Assembly: GCA_001414345.1 (NCBI GenBank)
Contig: LLCB01000180.1
Span: 1-64,000, forward strand
Length of the DNA: 64,000 nucleotides
Direction: 5' to 3'
Origin: Hymenoscyphus infarciens
Lineage: Eukaryota; Ascomycota; Leotiomycetes; Helotiales; Helotiaceae
The position numbers and the translations under genes are program-made. Positions 1 through 12,127 of the stretch are shown one piece after another; the stretch's first letter is position 1, and each line of letters begins with the position of its first letter. The notes under the pieces are model-generated. The model made no database searches. It was not told the origin of the DNA and saw only the letters and a program-made list of their open reading frames with translations.

Positions 1-170
1 GGGTGGTGGGGGGTGTGGTGGGGTCGCGGTGGGGTGGGTGGGGGGGGGGTGTGGTTTTTTGCTTGGTGGTGGTTTTTTTTTTATGGAGGAGGGTGGGCGG
101 AAAAAATAGTGTTTGGTTTGGGGTGGGGGTGTGTGAAGATAGTGGGGGGGAGGGAGAGGAGGGAGGGGGT

Positions 171-202
<32 letters not shown>

Positions 203-302
203 ACGGTCATTTATGGTGTTGAGGGTGGTATCAAAATCTCAGGATTATTCAGAGGCCTGGCAGGGGAAGCGAAAAGCGGCGAGAGTGGTGGATATTAGCC
301 GC
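1..302. repeat. G-rich low-complexity DNA with 31-bp poly-G
   Basis: The + strand is almost purely G with T/A interruptions from position 1 to about 201. It ends in an uninterrupted run of about 31 G at 171-201. Frames read through it translate only to Gly/Val/Trp-rich nonsense, so I do not treat it as coding. It could be a genuine G-quadruplex-prone tract or a collapsed or polymerase-slipped assembly stretch. Nothing else is recognisable. Confidence 0.8.
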
Positions 303-1016
303 TTCTAGAGCTACCTGCGACTTTTATATATTGCGTTGCAGTTCTTTAACCTTTCAAAGGACTTCAATTTCTTGCTCTTTTCGGAAGAGCGTTGGATGTT
401 ATTTGTCTATAGAATACCACAATAGCGTCTAAGGTTTATGTATTCTTTTTTAGTAGAGCAAAGTCGAAATGAATAGGCCAACTTGCGGCCGCCCGGAGCT
501 CTTGCACTAGCGTCCCGCCAACCACAGTCCCTGAATTGCTTCTGCGAGCTGCGACTCTTGTACGGATTTTTGTTCTCCAAGTGTCACGCATCAACGCAAC
601 CCTTCCCCCCCCCCCATCTCAAGTTTCTTTGGCGCAATCAAGCTGTCATTTTCCGATTCTCTCAAGTGCCGTATCCTCTTTTGCTTCTGGTCAGGTGATC
701 GCTCCGTTGTTTCGTCCTTCTTGCAAATTCGGGCGTGTATCAGAGCTCTTCGTCGTTGCTGTTCGCCGCGAAAGTGAGAGCTTCAAGATCGTTGGCGGAC
801 AACCAGGTACATTCCACAACACCTCGATCTGTTGCCTTTCCACGGCCTTCCATCGCCTCGATAATTGCTATTCTACCTCGCCGAGTTTCTCTATTCTCAT
901 ACTCCGTTTACCGCGTCAAACTTCTCATCCGCTTCTACCTACGCTTCACTTCCCGTCTCGTCCATGGTTGGGTAGCAGCTGGTCGATCTTGGAGGAAGGG
1001 GAATTATATCGTCGCC
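303..1016 (+). promoter_or_regulatory. Upstream region and 5' leader of the zinc-knuckle gene
   Basis: No gene is seen here. The segment is pyrimidine-rich on the + strand (for example a C tract at about 605-616, then many CT-rich stretches). This is typical of fungal core promoters and leaders that precede a start codon. The frame of the downstream start is open from about 735, but the first ATG in a good context with a following conserved motif is at 1017. No clear TATA box was found. Confidence 0.4.
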
Positions 1017-4000
1017 ATGTCGGGCTCCTGGTCTCAACCTGGTTTCCAGCAACAGCCTCAGAATATTGCTAGACATATCTCTGGAAATCGTCCTCCGATA
1101 TGCTTCAACTGCGGCAACGAGGGTCATTTCATGGTATCCTGTCCTAAACCACGGCGGTCAGACACGATGTAAGTGAGACCTTTCATTTTAGATATCTCTC
1201 CTTTGCCTTTATTTCTAGTTGGCTGTTTTTGCTTTGGAATTGAGTGCCGTGGACTTGCAACGGCACGTGCACCTGATACTGTCTAGTCGCAGTTGGGGCG
1301 AGGCAGCAAACGCCGCTTGAGAGGCCATCTATGAGAACTTTGTCTTGATGTTACACATATCTCACTTCTTTTTTGTTTTGTTCTTTATTTATGTTCAGCG
1401 TGGTAACAGAAGTAGCCCTTTTCAACCACCTGCGGCTTCCCAACAGCAGTATCTTGGACCAGCACCGACGCCTACCCCCCAAGGATTCGCTCAGCAGCCT
1501 GGCCCAATTCAGACACCATATCAACCATATTCTCAAAATCAACAATATGGTCCTCCAAACCCGCAACCACAACTTCAATACCAATTTTCTCAAGGACCGC
1601 CTCAACAAGCACTCCAGCAAACCATGCCACCACAGCAACCATACAGTGCTCCTGCACCGTATCCTAACCAGTCTTACCCTCCCAATCAATTTCCCAATAA
1701 TTCTGGTCCCCAGCAGTTTGGTCCTCCTCAGCAAAACAATCCTCAATACAACAATCCTCAGCTTAATGGTCCTCAGCCGTACGGCCCTCCCCAACCTCAG
1801 CAATATGGTCCCCCCCAAGGCCCTGCACCTTATCAAGGGCAGGCTGTTGGTTACCAAGCACCGCAACAAAACGAAACTTTCAATGGTAGACCTCCAACAG
1901 CCCCTTCCAACTTTCAGGGTCCCGTCAAGCAAAAATGGAATAATGCTGGTCCAGCAAATCGCAGTGCCCCGCCTCCTTTCCATCGCCAGCAGAGAAACTA
2001 CTCCGATTCAAGTAATCCTTCAGGGGCTCCAGTATTCCAAGGCCAGCAACAACATTCTAGAAATGCTTCACAGCAAAGTAATCACCGGACCCCAGCATTG
2101 AGCAACGGAAACAGTCAACAGCAAGCCCCTAAACAGGCACAGACAACAAAACCTGCCCCGGCAGCTCAATCAAAGGCTTCGAGTGGTGCAAACACCCCAC
2201 GTGGAGAGCGCGAATCGACTGCCAGCAGTGCGGCAAAGGAGACGAATCCCCAACCAGCCAATGCAGTAAAATCATCTTCAAGAAAGGCGAATGAAGTGTC
2301 TAGGGAGGTGAGTGAGGCTGCTGAAGCACAGCAATTTGAGTGGGACCTAGAAAAGATCTTCAAATCGCCGACTCCCCATGAGACAGTGGCACTCGCTCAA
2401 CCGCTCTCTCATGATTTTGATTTGACGCCTGTTCCTCAACTTAACCCGGAAGCTACTTGCACATCAAGATATGCTACCAAGGATAATCTCAAGGAGTTTA
2501 CAGGTAGTGTTAGGGACACCCCCGATTGGCCATCACGCCAAGAGGATCCCGTTTATGCGGAATTGAAACTTGACTCTCCCTTGATTCTCTTGGACGAGAT
2601 ACTGGCCTGGACTGAAGCCCGACATGCGGTACAGAACGGTGGTGAGGATACCTTAATGAACGATGATGCGGACGCCAGTCGTAAACGATCTCGGTCTAGA
2701 GAAGCAAGTGAGGTTCTTGGAGATGGTCAGAATGATGCTGATACTCAGACTGACCTCGAAAATGGTTTGGAGGAGAATACAACCAGTCAACCCAACAAGC
2801 GGCAGAAGACTGAATCAGGGGAAAATGCAAACGGGAGAGCCGGAACGCCAGAGATGACCACAATGTTTTATGAGACTAGAGATGGTACTCCATGTCTTGC
2901 AACTGATGATGAGGCTTGGGCTCCACAACCGGGAGAAAGTGCAGCTCCAGCGGCACCTGCTGATCCCACGGAGGCTTTACTTGCATCTCTGGGAGTTACA
3001 GGATCCCCCAAGCCAGTCGACGATCGTCCTTTGCCACCTTATCAACCCTTGCCGGAACACTCGAGTCGACCCACAAGCTCTGGAACCAATCCATCGCCAC
3101 TCAAAAAGCAACCTCCAACTCCGACATCTGGCCCTCAGTCGAAATTTCAGGGCAAGGTAGCTCCTGCGATCAATGGACAGGGCAACATGCAAGGCTCACA
3201 ACAACAGACCAGACCTACTCCGTTCACTGCAAACTCTCAGAACCACCATCCGCAGTTTGGACCTTCCAACAACGGCCTGCCATTTCAACCTCAATTCCCT
3301 CCAAGTGGTCCTTCAGCTCAAACTCCTTATCAAAACGGGGCCCCGTCCAATGGCCAATATGGAATGCCCCATAACGGTCCGCCTAGTTATGGGGGCAATA
3401 GCATGCGTGGTAATCAACAAAATGGGAACTCGATGTATTCCAACAATAATAGCATGCCTGGCCCTCCTCCGCAGAACGGCAACCCCATGTATGGTAACAA
3501 TATGCATGGCCCTCCGCAAAGTGGCAATCCGATGTATAATCAGAACATGTCAGGCCCTCCTCAGAACGGCAATCCGATGTACAGTCAAAATATGCCAGGC
3601 CCCGGTTATCAACAGGCAAACAATCACCAATTCGGGCCACCAGTAAACCCTCCGTACTTCAACAGCAATGCTCCTAATGCCCCTTACGGTCCAGGTCCCC
3701 AAACCCAACCACCTCAGTATGGACTTGGTCCAAACCAAAATAACAATAATAATTTCAATGGCCAACAGCAACCTATGCAGCCTACTCAGTTCAACAATGG
3801 CCCGCCAAACCAATACCCCAACGGCCCCCAAGGAAATCCTCAGTTTAACAACCAATTCAATCAGCAGCAATACGGACCAAACATGCAGAATAATGCCCCC
3901 TTCCGTCAAGACTCGGGTTATGCAAGTGCTGGTGGATTCAGCAATGGTTCCGCTCCGAACAATTTTTCAGATCAGCAAAACCCTCAGGCCCAGTCTCGGC

Positions 4001-4302
4001 AAATGCAAATGCAAATGTCTCCTCCACAGAAATTTCATGATGGACTACCTTCATATACGATGAACGACCACCGATCAACACATGGAAACATGAATGACGA
4101 GAGTCGTCTTGAATCTAGCAAAGAAACGCCCAATGGAAAGGAAAATGCCACACCCCCTCCGAACGAAAATGCTAGCGACAGAGATGATTCACCGTTGAGC
4201 GATGATTCGAAGGACATACTCGGATTGTTGGAGACTAAAAAGAAGAAAGGACCAAAGCGACCCGCACCAATAATCGAAGCTGCCTATTCTCGGCGTTGGT
4301 AA
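1017..4302 (+). CDS. CCHC zinc-knuckle protein with long Q/N/P-rich region
   Basis: Two exons fit: 1017-1168 and 1410-4302. They join at donor GTAAGT (1169) and acceptor AACAG (ends 1409). An earlier CAG at 1398 would put the reading frame out. The product is about 1,014 aa. Residues about 24-40 hold a CX2CX4HX4C zinc knuckle (CFNCGNEGHFMVSC), a fold that usually binds single-stranded RNA or DNA. The rest is mostly low complexity. A Gln/Pro/Asn/Tyr-rich region follows the finger, then a more ordered acidic/charged middle part around genomic 2330-2900 (basic patch KRSRSR). A second Asn/Gly/Pro/Met-rich region has repeated NG-NPMY-type units at about 3420-3600. The tail is lysine-rich (KKKKGPKRP) and ends SRRW. 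The composition is prion-like, so an RNA-binding or condensate role is inferred. The family is not recognised by name. It is convergent with the AP-3 beta gene downstream. Confidence 0.8.
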
Positions 4303-5001
4303 ACCGAGAACAATACTGTATGTCAAATCCCTCAATGGCCTGTGTGCTGTGAACTAATGCTATATTAGCATTGGAGTGGTGAAGGGTGGCTCCACTGGCT
4401 GTATCGTTTCTTTCCATGATGATGACTGCTCCTTCCTATTCAATGATTCTTCTAAGGGTTTGGAAGAATGGGAATCTAGATTTCTCGATTCTTCTAAACT
4501 TTCTCGGTTCATGACCGTTCTGGCATTGGTACCTTACCTTCAAGTTGTTGGTCTACCTATGCATTTGTCTTCTTTTGTACAGTACTATCTATCATACTTT
4601 GGGGCTTATTCGGAATTGGTTGTTTTATGCCATACGTACAACTCACGAACTTCACTAGATAGAGAGGTTCAAGGGGTTCTTCTAGCGTCTTTTTCTTGAG
4701 AACGTTCGACTTTTCTTCATATTTGTGGGTTTTGTACATTTATCATGCATTATTGCTTGCGCAGGGGTTCACCGGGGGCGTTTTTTTCGGCCAGAGCCTA
4801 ATGATGCTCATGCCAAAAGAAAAACCCGCATTTGTTTGTAGGGGAATCAGATAGCATTGAGCCAAAGCCATGGGAGCTTTTGGCGGATAGAGAAAAATGC
4901 CGCGGTTTCTTCATTCAATAGTTGTACAGTGTTTTGTGACAATCTTTCACCGTAAAACTAAATGCCTTATAGTTCAGGCTTCGTGTCCTGCAACTTCTAC
5001 T
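4303..5001. other. Convergent 3' intergenic region
   Basis: This lies between the stop codons of two convergent genes. The open frame on the + strand at 4376-4699 has no recognisable domain and lies just after the upstream stop, so it is more likely 3' UTR. No RNA gene or repeat was seen. Confidence 0.5.
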
Positions 5002-7578
5002 TTACTTGACTAGTCTGTCGTGCTCCTTGTCGTCGTCATCGCTTTCTTCGTCTTCTTCTGCCTCTGATGCTTCCTCGCTTGATTCTTCTTCCTCGCTATC
5101 CTCTTCGCTTTCCTCCTCGTCGTCACTTTCTTCTTCAGCATCCGATTCCTTGAGCCAGTCATCTAGCGTCTTCTCTTTGGCAGTACCAGCACCAGACGCA
5201 CCGAAACCATTAGTCGTCGAAGGCTGTCCTGCTCTTGTATCTTTCACGACACTATCTAGTCGTTCCCCAGCTGGAACAATCCTCTTCTCGTCATACTCGG
5301 CTTTACTTAAATCAGTGTCTCTCAGGGAAGGATCAGGCTCTCGGCCTGCTTCTACCCAGTCTGGCAATGCTTCATAACCTCTTAGTCCATGCAGTCCACC
5401 ATCTTCACCGACGACGAGACTTGCGGACCCCAGAGTAAATTCCGTGCGGCGCTCGGATGGACTTGGGGTATGCGGTACCGGTTTGGGAGCGAGTAACATG
5501 AGAGTAGCGAGTTGTGTTGAGGATGGAACTGCGAGAAGAGCTTTGTAGAGTCGTGTTCGGTCACGTAAGTCGTACGATGTATCGTATCGTGCTAATAGAA
5601 GGACGTAATTCCAGAGCACCACTATGGGGTGTTCGGGTTCGACTTCATTCGGTTGGTAGACTTCCTCCGCTGCGCCATCCATATCTGCAAACCCTTCATT
5701 GCCCATTGAAGGTAGATATGAGTGAGTTGGGGTCGGCATGGGCTTTTCTGGCTCAGTGGGTTCTGTACGGTTGAGGTGATGGAGGTACACCTTGGCTGCC
5801 AAAAGAACAATTTGCAATTTCGCTGCTTCTGCTTCATCTGCAAAACCTTTTGCCAATATGCGCAGTACATCTGGAGCAATATTGTTCTCGCCATCAATGC
5901 CGGAGAATTCTCCGACTAGCCATATTATGGAAGCGCGCGCTCGAGGATTTGTCGCGGTATCGAGGTTCTTTGCTAAACGAATGACGGTACCAGTGTGAGG
6001 TGTAGGATCTTGCTGGATTAGGTGTCGGATAACAGTCAGTGATTCTGCGACAAGATTCCCATCCAAACTGGTGATCTGCTTGAGAAGCAGGCTCAAGCAC
6101 CTCGCGGATGTTCTAGCATCACTTTGAGCACATCTTCCGATGGCTCGCACTGCTTCTCGCACTAGTTCTTTATCAGAACCTCTCGAGAAATGCTCAAGCT
6201 CGTTCAAAATCAGGCTCTTCAGGTAAGCGTCGGAATGTGGGAATATCAAGGTAAGGATTTCTAGTTTGAGTTCCCAGACCTGTGGAGGATCCGTAGAACG
6301 AACTAGGAAATGAGAAGAATATTTGACAAATGCCTCTGGTCGTGTGAGACAAACTGATACGATGTTGTAAAGTGCTATGTGCTGAATATCCTGTGATCCT
6401 CGTAGTAATGCTACTAATGGTCCAATAGCGCTGCTGATGTATTCTGGTGTACCGAGATTGACGTAGCAACGAGTGACTGCTACCACAACTGCTGAATTCC
6501 GGCTTTGCAAGAGAGGTCTGATGCTTTTCAGAAGGAGTTCGAGGTCAGGATCAAGGACTTGAATTTCCTCTCCGGTTTCAGTCTCTTCTTCTCTCTCACT
6601 CCCTTCGTCGCCGTAGAATCCTTGCGTGCCGTTCTTCTTGCTCGTTGTCCTGACTATCCGTGTTCTTTTGGGAAAGCATTTCCTCGAGTAAATGGTCATT
6701 AATCTCAATGTAACCAACTGACTCCATTCATCCATATCAACCAACTTCTTAACCAAGCCCCTGTAATGTTTATGAATAAGGTCCAATCTCTCCGGACAAA
6801 TCTCCATAAACGCCTTGACAGCAGCCCCGGCAACATAATATTGTTTATCACCCAGCAAAGTCGACAAATAATCCAGCAGCTGAGGCATGGTATTCGGATC
6901 CAACCTGTAACATTTCGGTATTGCCAATGCAGCCGCTTTCCTCACGTAGGGACTCATATCCCCCAATCCTTTCTTGATAGCTAGGGAGACGATTTGACTG
7001 ATGACTGGTACGCGGATCCCGGACATGGTCTTGAGCGCCAGGGCTCGCACTTGGGGGTTGCCATCTGAGAGGGACTTTTGGATGGTGTTTATGGAGAGGA
7101 GGGCGAGGTCGGGCTCTTGCTCTGCGTGGTTGAGGAGGTAGATGTAGACAAGCTTTTTGATTTCGATGTTTGGGGAGGCTACGTTTTTCACGACGGAGGA
7201 GAAGAATGTGAGGCATGGTTGGGAGCGGTACATCAACTATGGTTGTTGTTAGTGTTGGTCTTGTGCTTAGTGCTTTGCGGTGTGCGGATTATTTATGGCA
7301 CTGGCTGCTATCCTACAAAGATGGAGAACGTACGGAGATGACCTTCCTCAACCCATCTAATACCTCTCGGTCATTTCGACTGTCGAGTAGTTTCTTGATC
7401 TGCGACGCTGGGAGAATCTTGGTGCTGCTTCGTGAGCTCCGTGCTGATTGAGCGGCATCAAGGGTAAGTTCTCTTGCTGCAGTTTGAGTTAGCGTCGTGG
7501 AATTGAGAAATGGATAAGCTGGGGATAGGGCAACGTACCACTCTCCAGCAAGCTGGTTATCCTGGATATGGACTCCAT
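5002..7578 (-). CDS. APL6: AP-3 complex subunit beta (beta-adaptin family)
   Basis: Three exons on the minus strand are 7578-7539, 7476-7334 and 7236-5002, giving about 805 aa. The start reads MESISRITSLLES and splices in frame to ARELTLDAAQSARSSRSSTK, then KVIS joins LMYRSQPCLTFF. The large subunit of the AP-3 adaptor sorts cargo from Golgi/endosomes to the vacuole. The N-terminal about 600 residues are an adaptin HEAT/ARM solenoid, with typical stretches such as NIEIKKLVYIYLLNHAEQ and GLGDMSPYVRKAAALA. The C-terminal about 60 residues are a run of Glu/Asp/Ser blocks ending DKEHDRLVK, matching the acidic hinge of AP-3 beta. No C-terminal ear domain follows, which is usual for fungal AP-3 beta proteins. 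Identity is firm from family resemblance. The symbol follows yeast naming. Confidence 0.92.
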
Positions 7579-7931
7579 GAAGAAGCATGGAGGGGGCGCA
7601 TCAGTACCTCACTTGGGCGTCTTGGGATCTTGGGATTTTGGGATCTTGGTGATGGTGGGGCAGCAAGCGATCATCCCCGGCGAAGACGTGATTCCATTTT
7701 CAAGGTTCCCTTCCAACAAACAACAAAAATCCACAAACTTACCTACATCTATTGACGGTATGTGGGACCGAACTTCTGGGAGGCCACGGTGATGATGTGC
7801 CAGCATGAACTTTTGATATACATTAACCTCCAGCACTAATTACAGTCTACCTGGAAGCACCTTCCAATGCGATCTTCGTACCAAACGACCCCTCCAACGG
7901 GTTTATCAACAGCCTCATCACGAACACAACC
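7579..7931. promoter_or_regulatory. Divergent promoter between APL6 and the 260-aa gene
   Basis: About 350 bp separate the ATG of the AP-3 beta gene (minus) from the ATG at 7932 (plus), so a shared bidirectional promoter is likely. A TTGGGATCTTGGGATTTTGGGATCT-like short tandem repeat lies at about 7620-7647. No TATA element is obvious. Confidence 0.45.
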
Positions 7932-8714
7932 ATGCCTCGACTATACCCACAAGCTCTACCTCCATCCCTTCCCTCCGAACTCCTCGAATACGTCCTCTCT
8001 CACCAAGCATACCCCACAACCCTCATAATCTGCCAACCCCGCGCCTCCTTCCTTACCTCCCTCCTCAACTCCGTCGACATTACCTCTCCACAACGCCCCG
8101 AACCACACGATGAATCCGAAGAACCTCCCCCAGAGGAGCCTCCTCGCAGACACAACCTTGTAATACCAACCCTCCACCAAATCGCAACATCCAGACACAT
8201 AAACCTCGTCTTCATCCCCACGCTCTCCCATCTCCGCGCCTACCTCGCAGCTTTCCCTCCACCAGCAAACGATCCACCACCAGAGCAGAATTTTGATAAA
8301 CCAGGGAGACAAGTACCATTACTAGTGGTTTACGGACTGGTAGAATTACATCGAGACACCAGTGAATGGAGTGCACAGGGTCTCAGCAATAGTGTTTCCA
8401 ATCTGGTGGAAGCTGGGTGGAGAAGTGAGGGGAGGGTTGTGGTGATTGAGGATAGAGGGTTGGATGAGGAGTATTATGAGGCTGTGTTGGAAGGGGAAGG
8501 GGAAGGGGAAGAAGAAGAAGCAGAAGGTACAGAAGGAGAGAGGAAATGGAAACAGCTTTGTAGGGTTTGGGAGCAGAGGGTGCCTATTTTGAATGGGAGT
8601 GTGAGACGAGCGGGACTGGATAGCGAGGATGGAGCTTGGAGTGGGAGGACGGTGGAGGTTGGGAGGATATTTGGGAGATGGTTTAGATTTGGAAGAGGAG
8701 ACTGGGTAAATTAG
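7932..8714 (+). CDS. Conserved-looking hypothetical protein, 260 aa, single exon
   Basis: This is an uninterrupted frame that starts in a good context (ACAACCATGCC). The product begins MPRLYPQALPPSLPSELLEY. Alternating beta/alpha-like segments such as TTLIICQPRASFLTSLLNS, INLVFIPTLSHLRAYLA and VPLLVVYGLVELHRDT suggest a Rossmann- or RecA-like fold without a Walker A motif. A Glu-rich linker (EGEGEEEEAEG) comes near residue 195, and the end is arginine/tryptophan-rich (IFGRWFRFGRGDW). The Pro/Glu-rich insertion near residues 55-75 looks like a loop. I do not recognise the family. A small ATPase-like subunit of a repair or tRNA-modification complex is possible but unproven. It is divergent from APL6 and convergent with NUF2. 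Confidence 0.65.
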   Translation: MPRLYPQALPPSLPSELLEYVLSHQAYPTTLIICQPRASFLTSLLNSVDITSPQRPEPHDESEEPPPEEPPRRHNLVIPTLHQIATSRHINLVFIPTLSHLRAYLAAFPPPANDPPPEQNFDKPGRQVPLLVVYGLVELHRDTSEWSAQGLSNSVSNLVEAGWRSEGRVVVIEDRGLDEEYYEAVLEGEGEGEEEEAEGTEGERKWKQLCRVWEQRVPILNGSVRRAGLDSEDGAWSGRTVEVGRIFGRWFRFGRGDWVN

Positions 8715-9275
8715 AAGAAGGAAAGAAGGAGCGTCTTGTGGTTTTGAGCTTGGAATAGCTTGCATTGCAGAGTGGTAGGAGTTGCATGTTACATGGCAGT
8801 TTTGATTTCCCATTGTACGAACGATTTAAAATGATGACACAGTCCAAATACCGATTTTTCGGGACTAACACACGATACATTATCTTGCCCGAAAATTTTG
8901 AAATCATTGACTTTGGTTACTTTCCGTACCTAGGTACTCCTGAGTCTCTGGAAACAACTGTTTGAGGAAATTCGGTCACGCACTCGCGTTTCGTAGTAGT
9001 CCAGAAATCCAAGAGAATTCAAAAGGGTGATCAAGACCAAGTTAGAAGGTCGCACATACAAACCCTGGAACCCGAAGTATTATTTTACGAGTTTTCATTT
9101 TTGTACGATTCTTACTGAAGTAGGCGTTCACCGAGTAATGGTAACTCATCTTATCGTGGAATAGTTTGCATTGCAAAGGTCATTATCATTTCAAAATTCA
9201 ACAGGTATACCCAATGCGCCATTTCCCCTCCCCATATCCTCCAAGTTCATTACACAAAGTCCCATCATAACCAGT
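8715..9275. other. Convergent 3' intergenic region
   Basis: This is 560 bp between the stops of the 260-aa gene (+) and NUF2 (-). It is AT-leaning. No domain-bearing ORF, RNA gene or repeat was recognised. Confidence 0.5.
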
Positions 9276-10765
9276 CTAAAGCGACTGCTCCATCTCTGTA
9301 ATATACAGCTTGATGTGCGAGTCCATCTTCATAAACTCATCATGGGCGCTGTGAACCTCGTTCTCGATATTCTCCTTCAGGTCGGCCATCTACAAAGCAT
9401 TAGTGAGAATTCAATCTGATCAGAACATTGGTTTAGACGTACCTTCTTCTCAGTCTGTTCTATCCGTACTCGTCTTCTCTCCATTTCACGTCCCTTTTCG
9501 GCTCTCTCCTCAGTAAGCTTCCTATGCACAGCACGAAGCTCTTCCATTCTCTCCTTTGCACTCATCGCCTTCTCCTTGCTTCCGTCTCTCAACTTATCGG
9601 TGCGCTCCAACCATTTGGAGAGTTGCCTTTGTAGTAAACCTTCGGTCCTCTCGACCTCACGAACATTGTTGGATCGGTCTCCCAAAGTCTCTCGCTGTCT
9701 GGCAATTCGCACATTCTCTTCTGATTCCTTGTCCAATTCAACAGATATATCCTCCAACAGTTTGATGCAAGACGCAACATCCGAAGAAACGACCTGGAAA
9801 GTATCTGTCGATGTTTGAAGGCCGCGAGCTCTGCGGTCCAGGGTGTCGATCTGCGCCTTTTCCGAATTTAGAGCATTACTTAACTCCGTCAAGGAGGCTT
9901 GGAGTGCTGCTGGTGATTGCAATACATAAGGTCGTAACTTCGCGCTTTCCTGTCGCAAGGAGATTGTTGCTGCAGTCTTGTCCTCTAGAATAGCAGTCAT
10001 TTCCCCCTTCTTGGTCTTTACATTCTCGAATCGGCGGGTGACCTTCTCCTGGCTCTGTCGCAAATCGAGGAGACGCTTCTTCAGGTCTTCGTTTCGCTTT
10101 ACTTTCTCTGAGATGTGCGCTTCCATTGCCTTTCGATTCCTCTGCATTTCCTCTTTCCGGGCTTCCATCTCCTGGTTCTCCATGTATAGCATCTCGATCC
10201 TATCCTTTGTCGTCTGAACCTTGTCAACCTGCTCATCGATATGCTGCTTCTGGCTTTCGCGGAATCGCACAAAATTGATAATGTACGAGAATATCCTAAC
10301 CAGGCGGTCGTGGGTCGGCTTGTAAAGGTCCTGAAAGGAGAAATCCGTAATCCCACACTCATTCAACAACTTGCGCAAACTAATATAGAATCCCATCAAG
10401 TTACGCGTATCGCTTGGAATGACATCCATATATTCGCCGCAGATATCCTCCGCCGCTGCGCTCATCGCTGGATCGACGGTCTCGCGGTTTGCGCTCATAA
10501 TCACTTCGACGAACCATTCGAAGATCATTTGGATTTGGAGGGGATTCGGCTTCTGGAGATCTGCGACTGTGAATGGTACTCCGATATCACTGATACATCC
10601 TGCGATTTCTTTATCGGGCTGTCTGCGATCAGTATGCTTCGAATGTCAATAGGGTCTCGAGGAACTCACCAGGCGCATAAATGCATCGCTCTCTTCGTCC
10701 TTCTTTTTCCCTCGATTCTGTTGCTGCGTATTTGGCGCAATACTCATACGGGGATTGTAAGACAT
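9276..10765 (-). CDS. NUF2: Kinetochore protein Nuf2 (NDC80 complex)
   Basis: Three exons on the minus strand are 10765-10670, 10618-9443 and 9389-9276, giving 461 aa, close to yeast Nuf2 (about 450). Nuf2 pairs with Ndc80 in the four-subunit complex that links centromeres to spindle microtubules in the nucleus. The N-terminus [19 protein letters not shown] is followed by the calponin-homology region. That region contains [20 protein letters not shown] and [20 protein letters not shown], a stretch characteristic of Nuf2. From about residue 140 to near the end the protein is heptad-rich coiled coil. The last exon supplies 37 residues ending YITEMEQSL. Donors GTGAGT and GTACGT and phase-0 junctions support the model. 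The call rests on family knowledge and is firm. Confidence 0.92.
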
Positions 10766-12034
10766 GGTGATTGAGTCTTCGTAGAGTCTAGGAATCTTTG
10801 TGATGTGCGCAGAAAATGATTTTGTTGTTATCTCGAGTTGCGCTTGTTGATTGTCGGAAGTAAACAAACCGCCTAACATTTGAGGCAGAAGAAGTCGCGC
10901 AGTCACGTGCTATAGCTTCCTTAAAATGGTGGACTCTTTTGCTCGCTGCGACCACTTGTTCATTTTCACACTCGATGTTCTCTGCAGCTGCAAGTGCAAA
11001 TTACGAGAGCCATCGCATTGGAATTGGCAATATAGTCACATGATAATCTTTCAGAAACCAACCTGGAAAATACTGCCAGGCTACCAGATCTTATTTGCTT
11101 CGAGTTTTTGTTTCGATGAATCTTTCAAGATGTATATGATTTGAATCCGCGTTGTTTACTGCCGATTTTATATTACGCGGCAGCCGCGTTTACCTCACAC
11201 GGGATGGAGATCTAGCTTTCATCTTACACGTGGATATATTTTTTGGCATTCTGGACGGGATCATTTAGAACCATCGTGCTCCGTTGTGCTAGACTTTCTT
11301 GGGGTAATAAGTGAGCCAGGGAAAATACTTTGGGATCTACTGCGAATATAGGACAAACGGAATTCCGAGTTCTCCATTCCCTGCTTCCAACGTGTTAATC
11401 ATAACGGATTGGACCTCAAAGAACCAACCTATGAACAGCTCGAAGCAGAGAGGCAGAGTATTGACTTCGTAATATGTACAAGGTAGTGCCTTTATGGGTG
11501 TCCTGATCCTTGTGCTTCTCTGCAAAGAAGCTGTATCCCAGCAATGACCCCCACCAGGTTTTGTCACTCCCGGAAAGGTTTGAAATCATTACTTGTATTA
11601 CCACTGCCTCAAAGTGGTGTTATCTTACACTATAAACGGCTTTAGTGCTTATCTTACCGCCTCTCTTTCCATAGACATCTCCGGAAAACCGAGTGGTGGA
11701 GTGTTGAGTGAACTTGGGATATTTGTCATTGAAATTCAGGATGTTGACAAACCTGGCTCACCATCTATTCCCCGCACTCCATGGCAGCATGCTTGTAAGC
11801 AGGAACAATTGGGACCACTGCGGAGGCGAATTGTCCTTGCGAGCACCATTTGGGGGTTGCATCATGCACAAGAAGTCGGGAATATCGCCACGCCCAAATA
11901 AACAGCCGGTCAAGGTTGCAGTTGATGTACGATGTACCTGATGTTCCAAACAGCTCACGAGGTCTGCCTGAGTTGACGACGTTGAATGCTGAAACTTGCT
12001 TGGGGGGTACGGAACTCGAGTAAATAGTAAATAG
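10766..12034. other. Intergenic region, no gene recognised
   Basis: About 1.27 kb lies upstream of NUF2, whose minus-strand promoter is the near part. Short frames on both strands (for example 11593-11901 plus and 11765-12241 minus) have no coherent domain or splice logic. No RNA gene was seen. Confidence 0.45.
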
Positions 12035-12036
12035 TA

Positions 12037-12127
12037 CTATCCCCCCCCTAATTACATTGTATGCGCACGGTCGTTTTAGTATAGCAAATGTCTGTTCACT
12101 GTACAATGTAATCAAGGGGGGGGATAG
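12037..12127. mobile_element. 91-bp foldback element (MITE candidate) flanked by TA
   Basis: The ends are near-perfect inverted repeats. The left arm, 12037-12061, begins CTATCCCCCCCC and ends ATTACATTGTA. The reverse complement of the right arm, 12102-12127, reads the same except for one mismatch and one inserted base in the middle. The spacer is about 40 bp. Each end is directly flanked by TA (12035-12036 and 12128-12129), as for Tc1/mariner-type target duplication. Both flanks carry a TAAATAG 7-bp tandem repeat, so insertion into or creation of a microsatellite is possible. There is no coding capacity. Confidence 0.6.

Noticed and set aside
1373..2101. A 242-codon frame overlapping the zinc-knuckle gene
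   Set aside because: It is a shadow frame. Splicing from 1169 to 1399 would lead into it, but the next acceptor at 1409 keeps the long 2.9-kb frame, which has the consistent Q/N/P composition.
5006..5377. Ser-rich 123-codon frame on the + strand
   Set aside because: It is antisense to the acidic Glu/Asp/Ser tail of AP-3 beta, and its Ser run is the complement of GAA/GAG/GAC codons.
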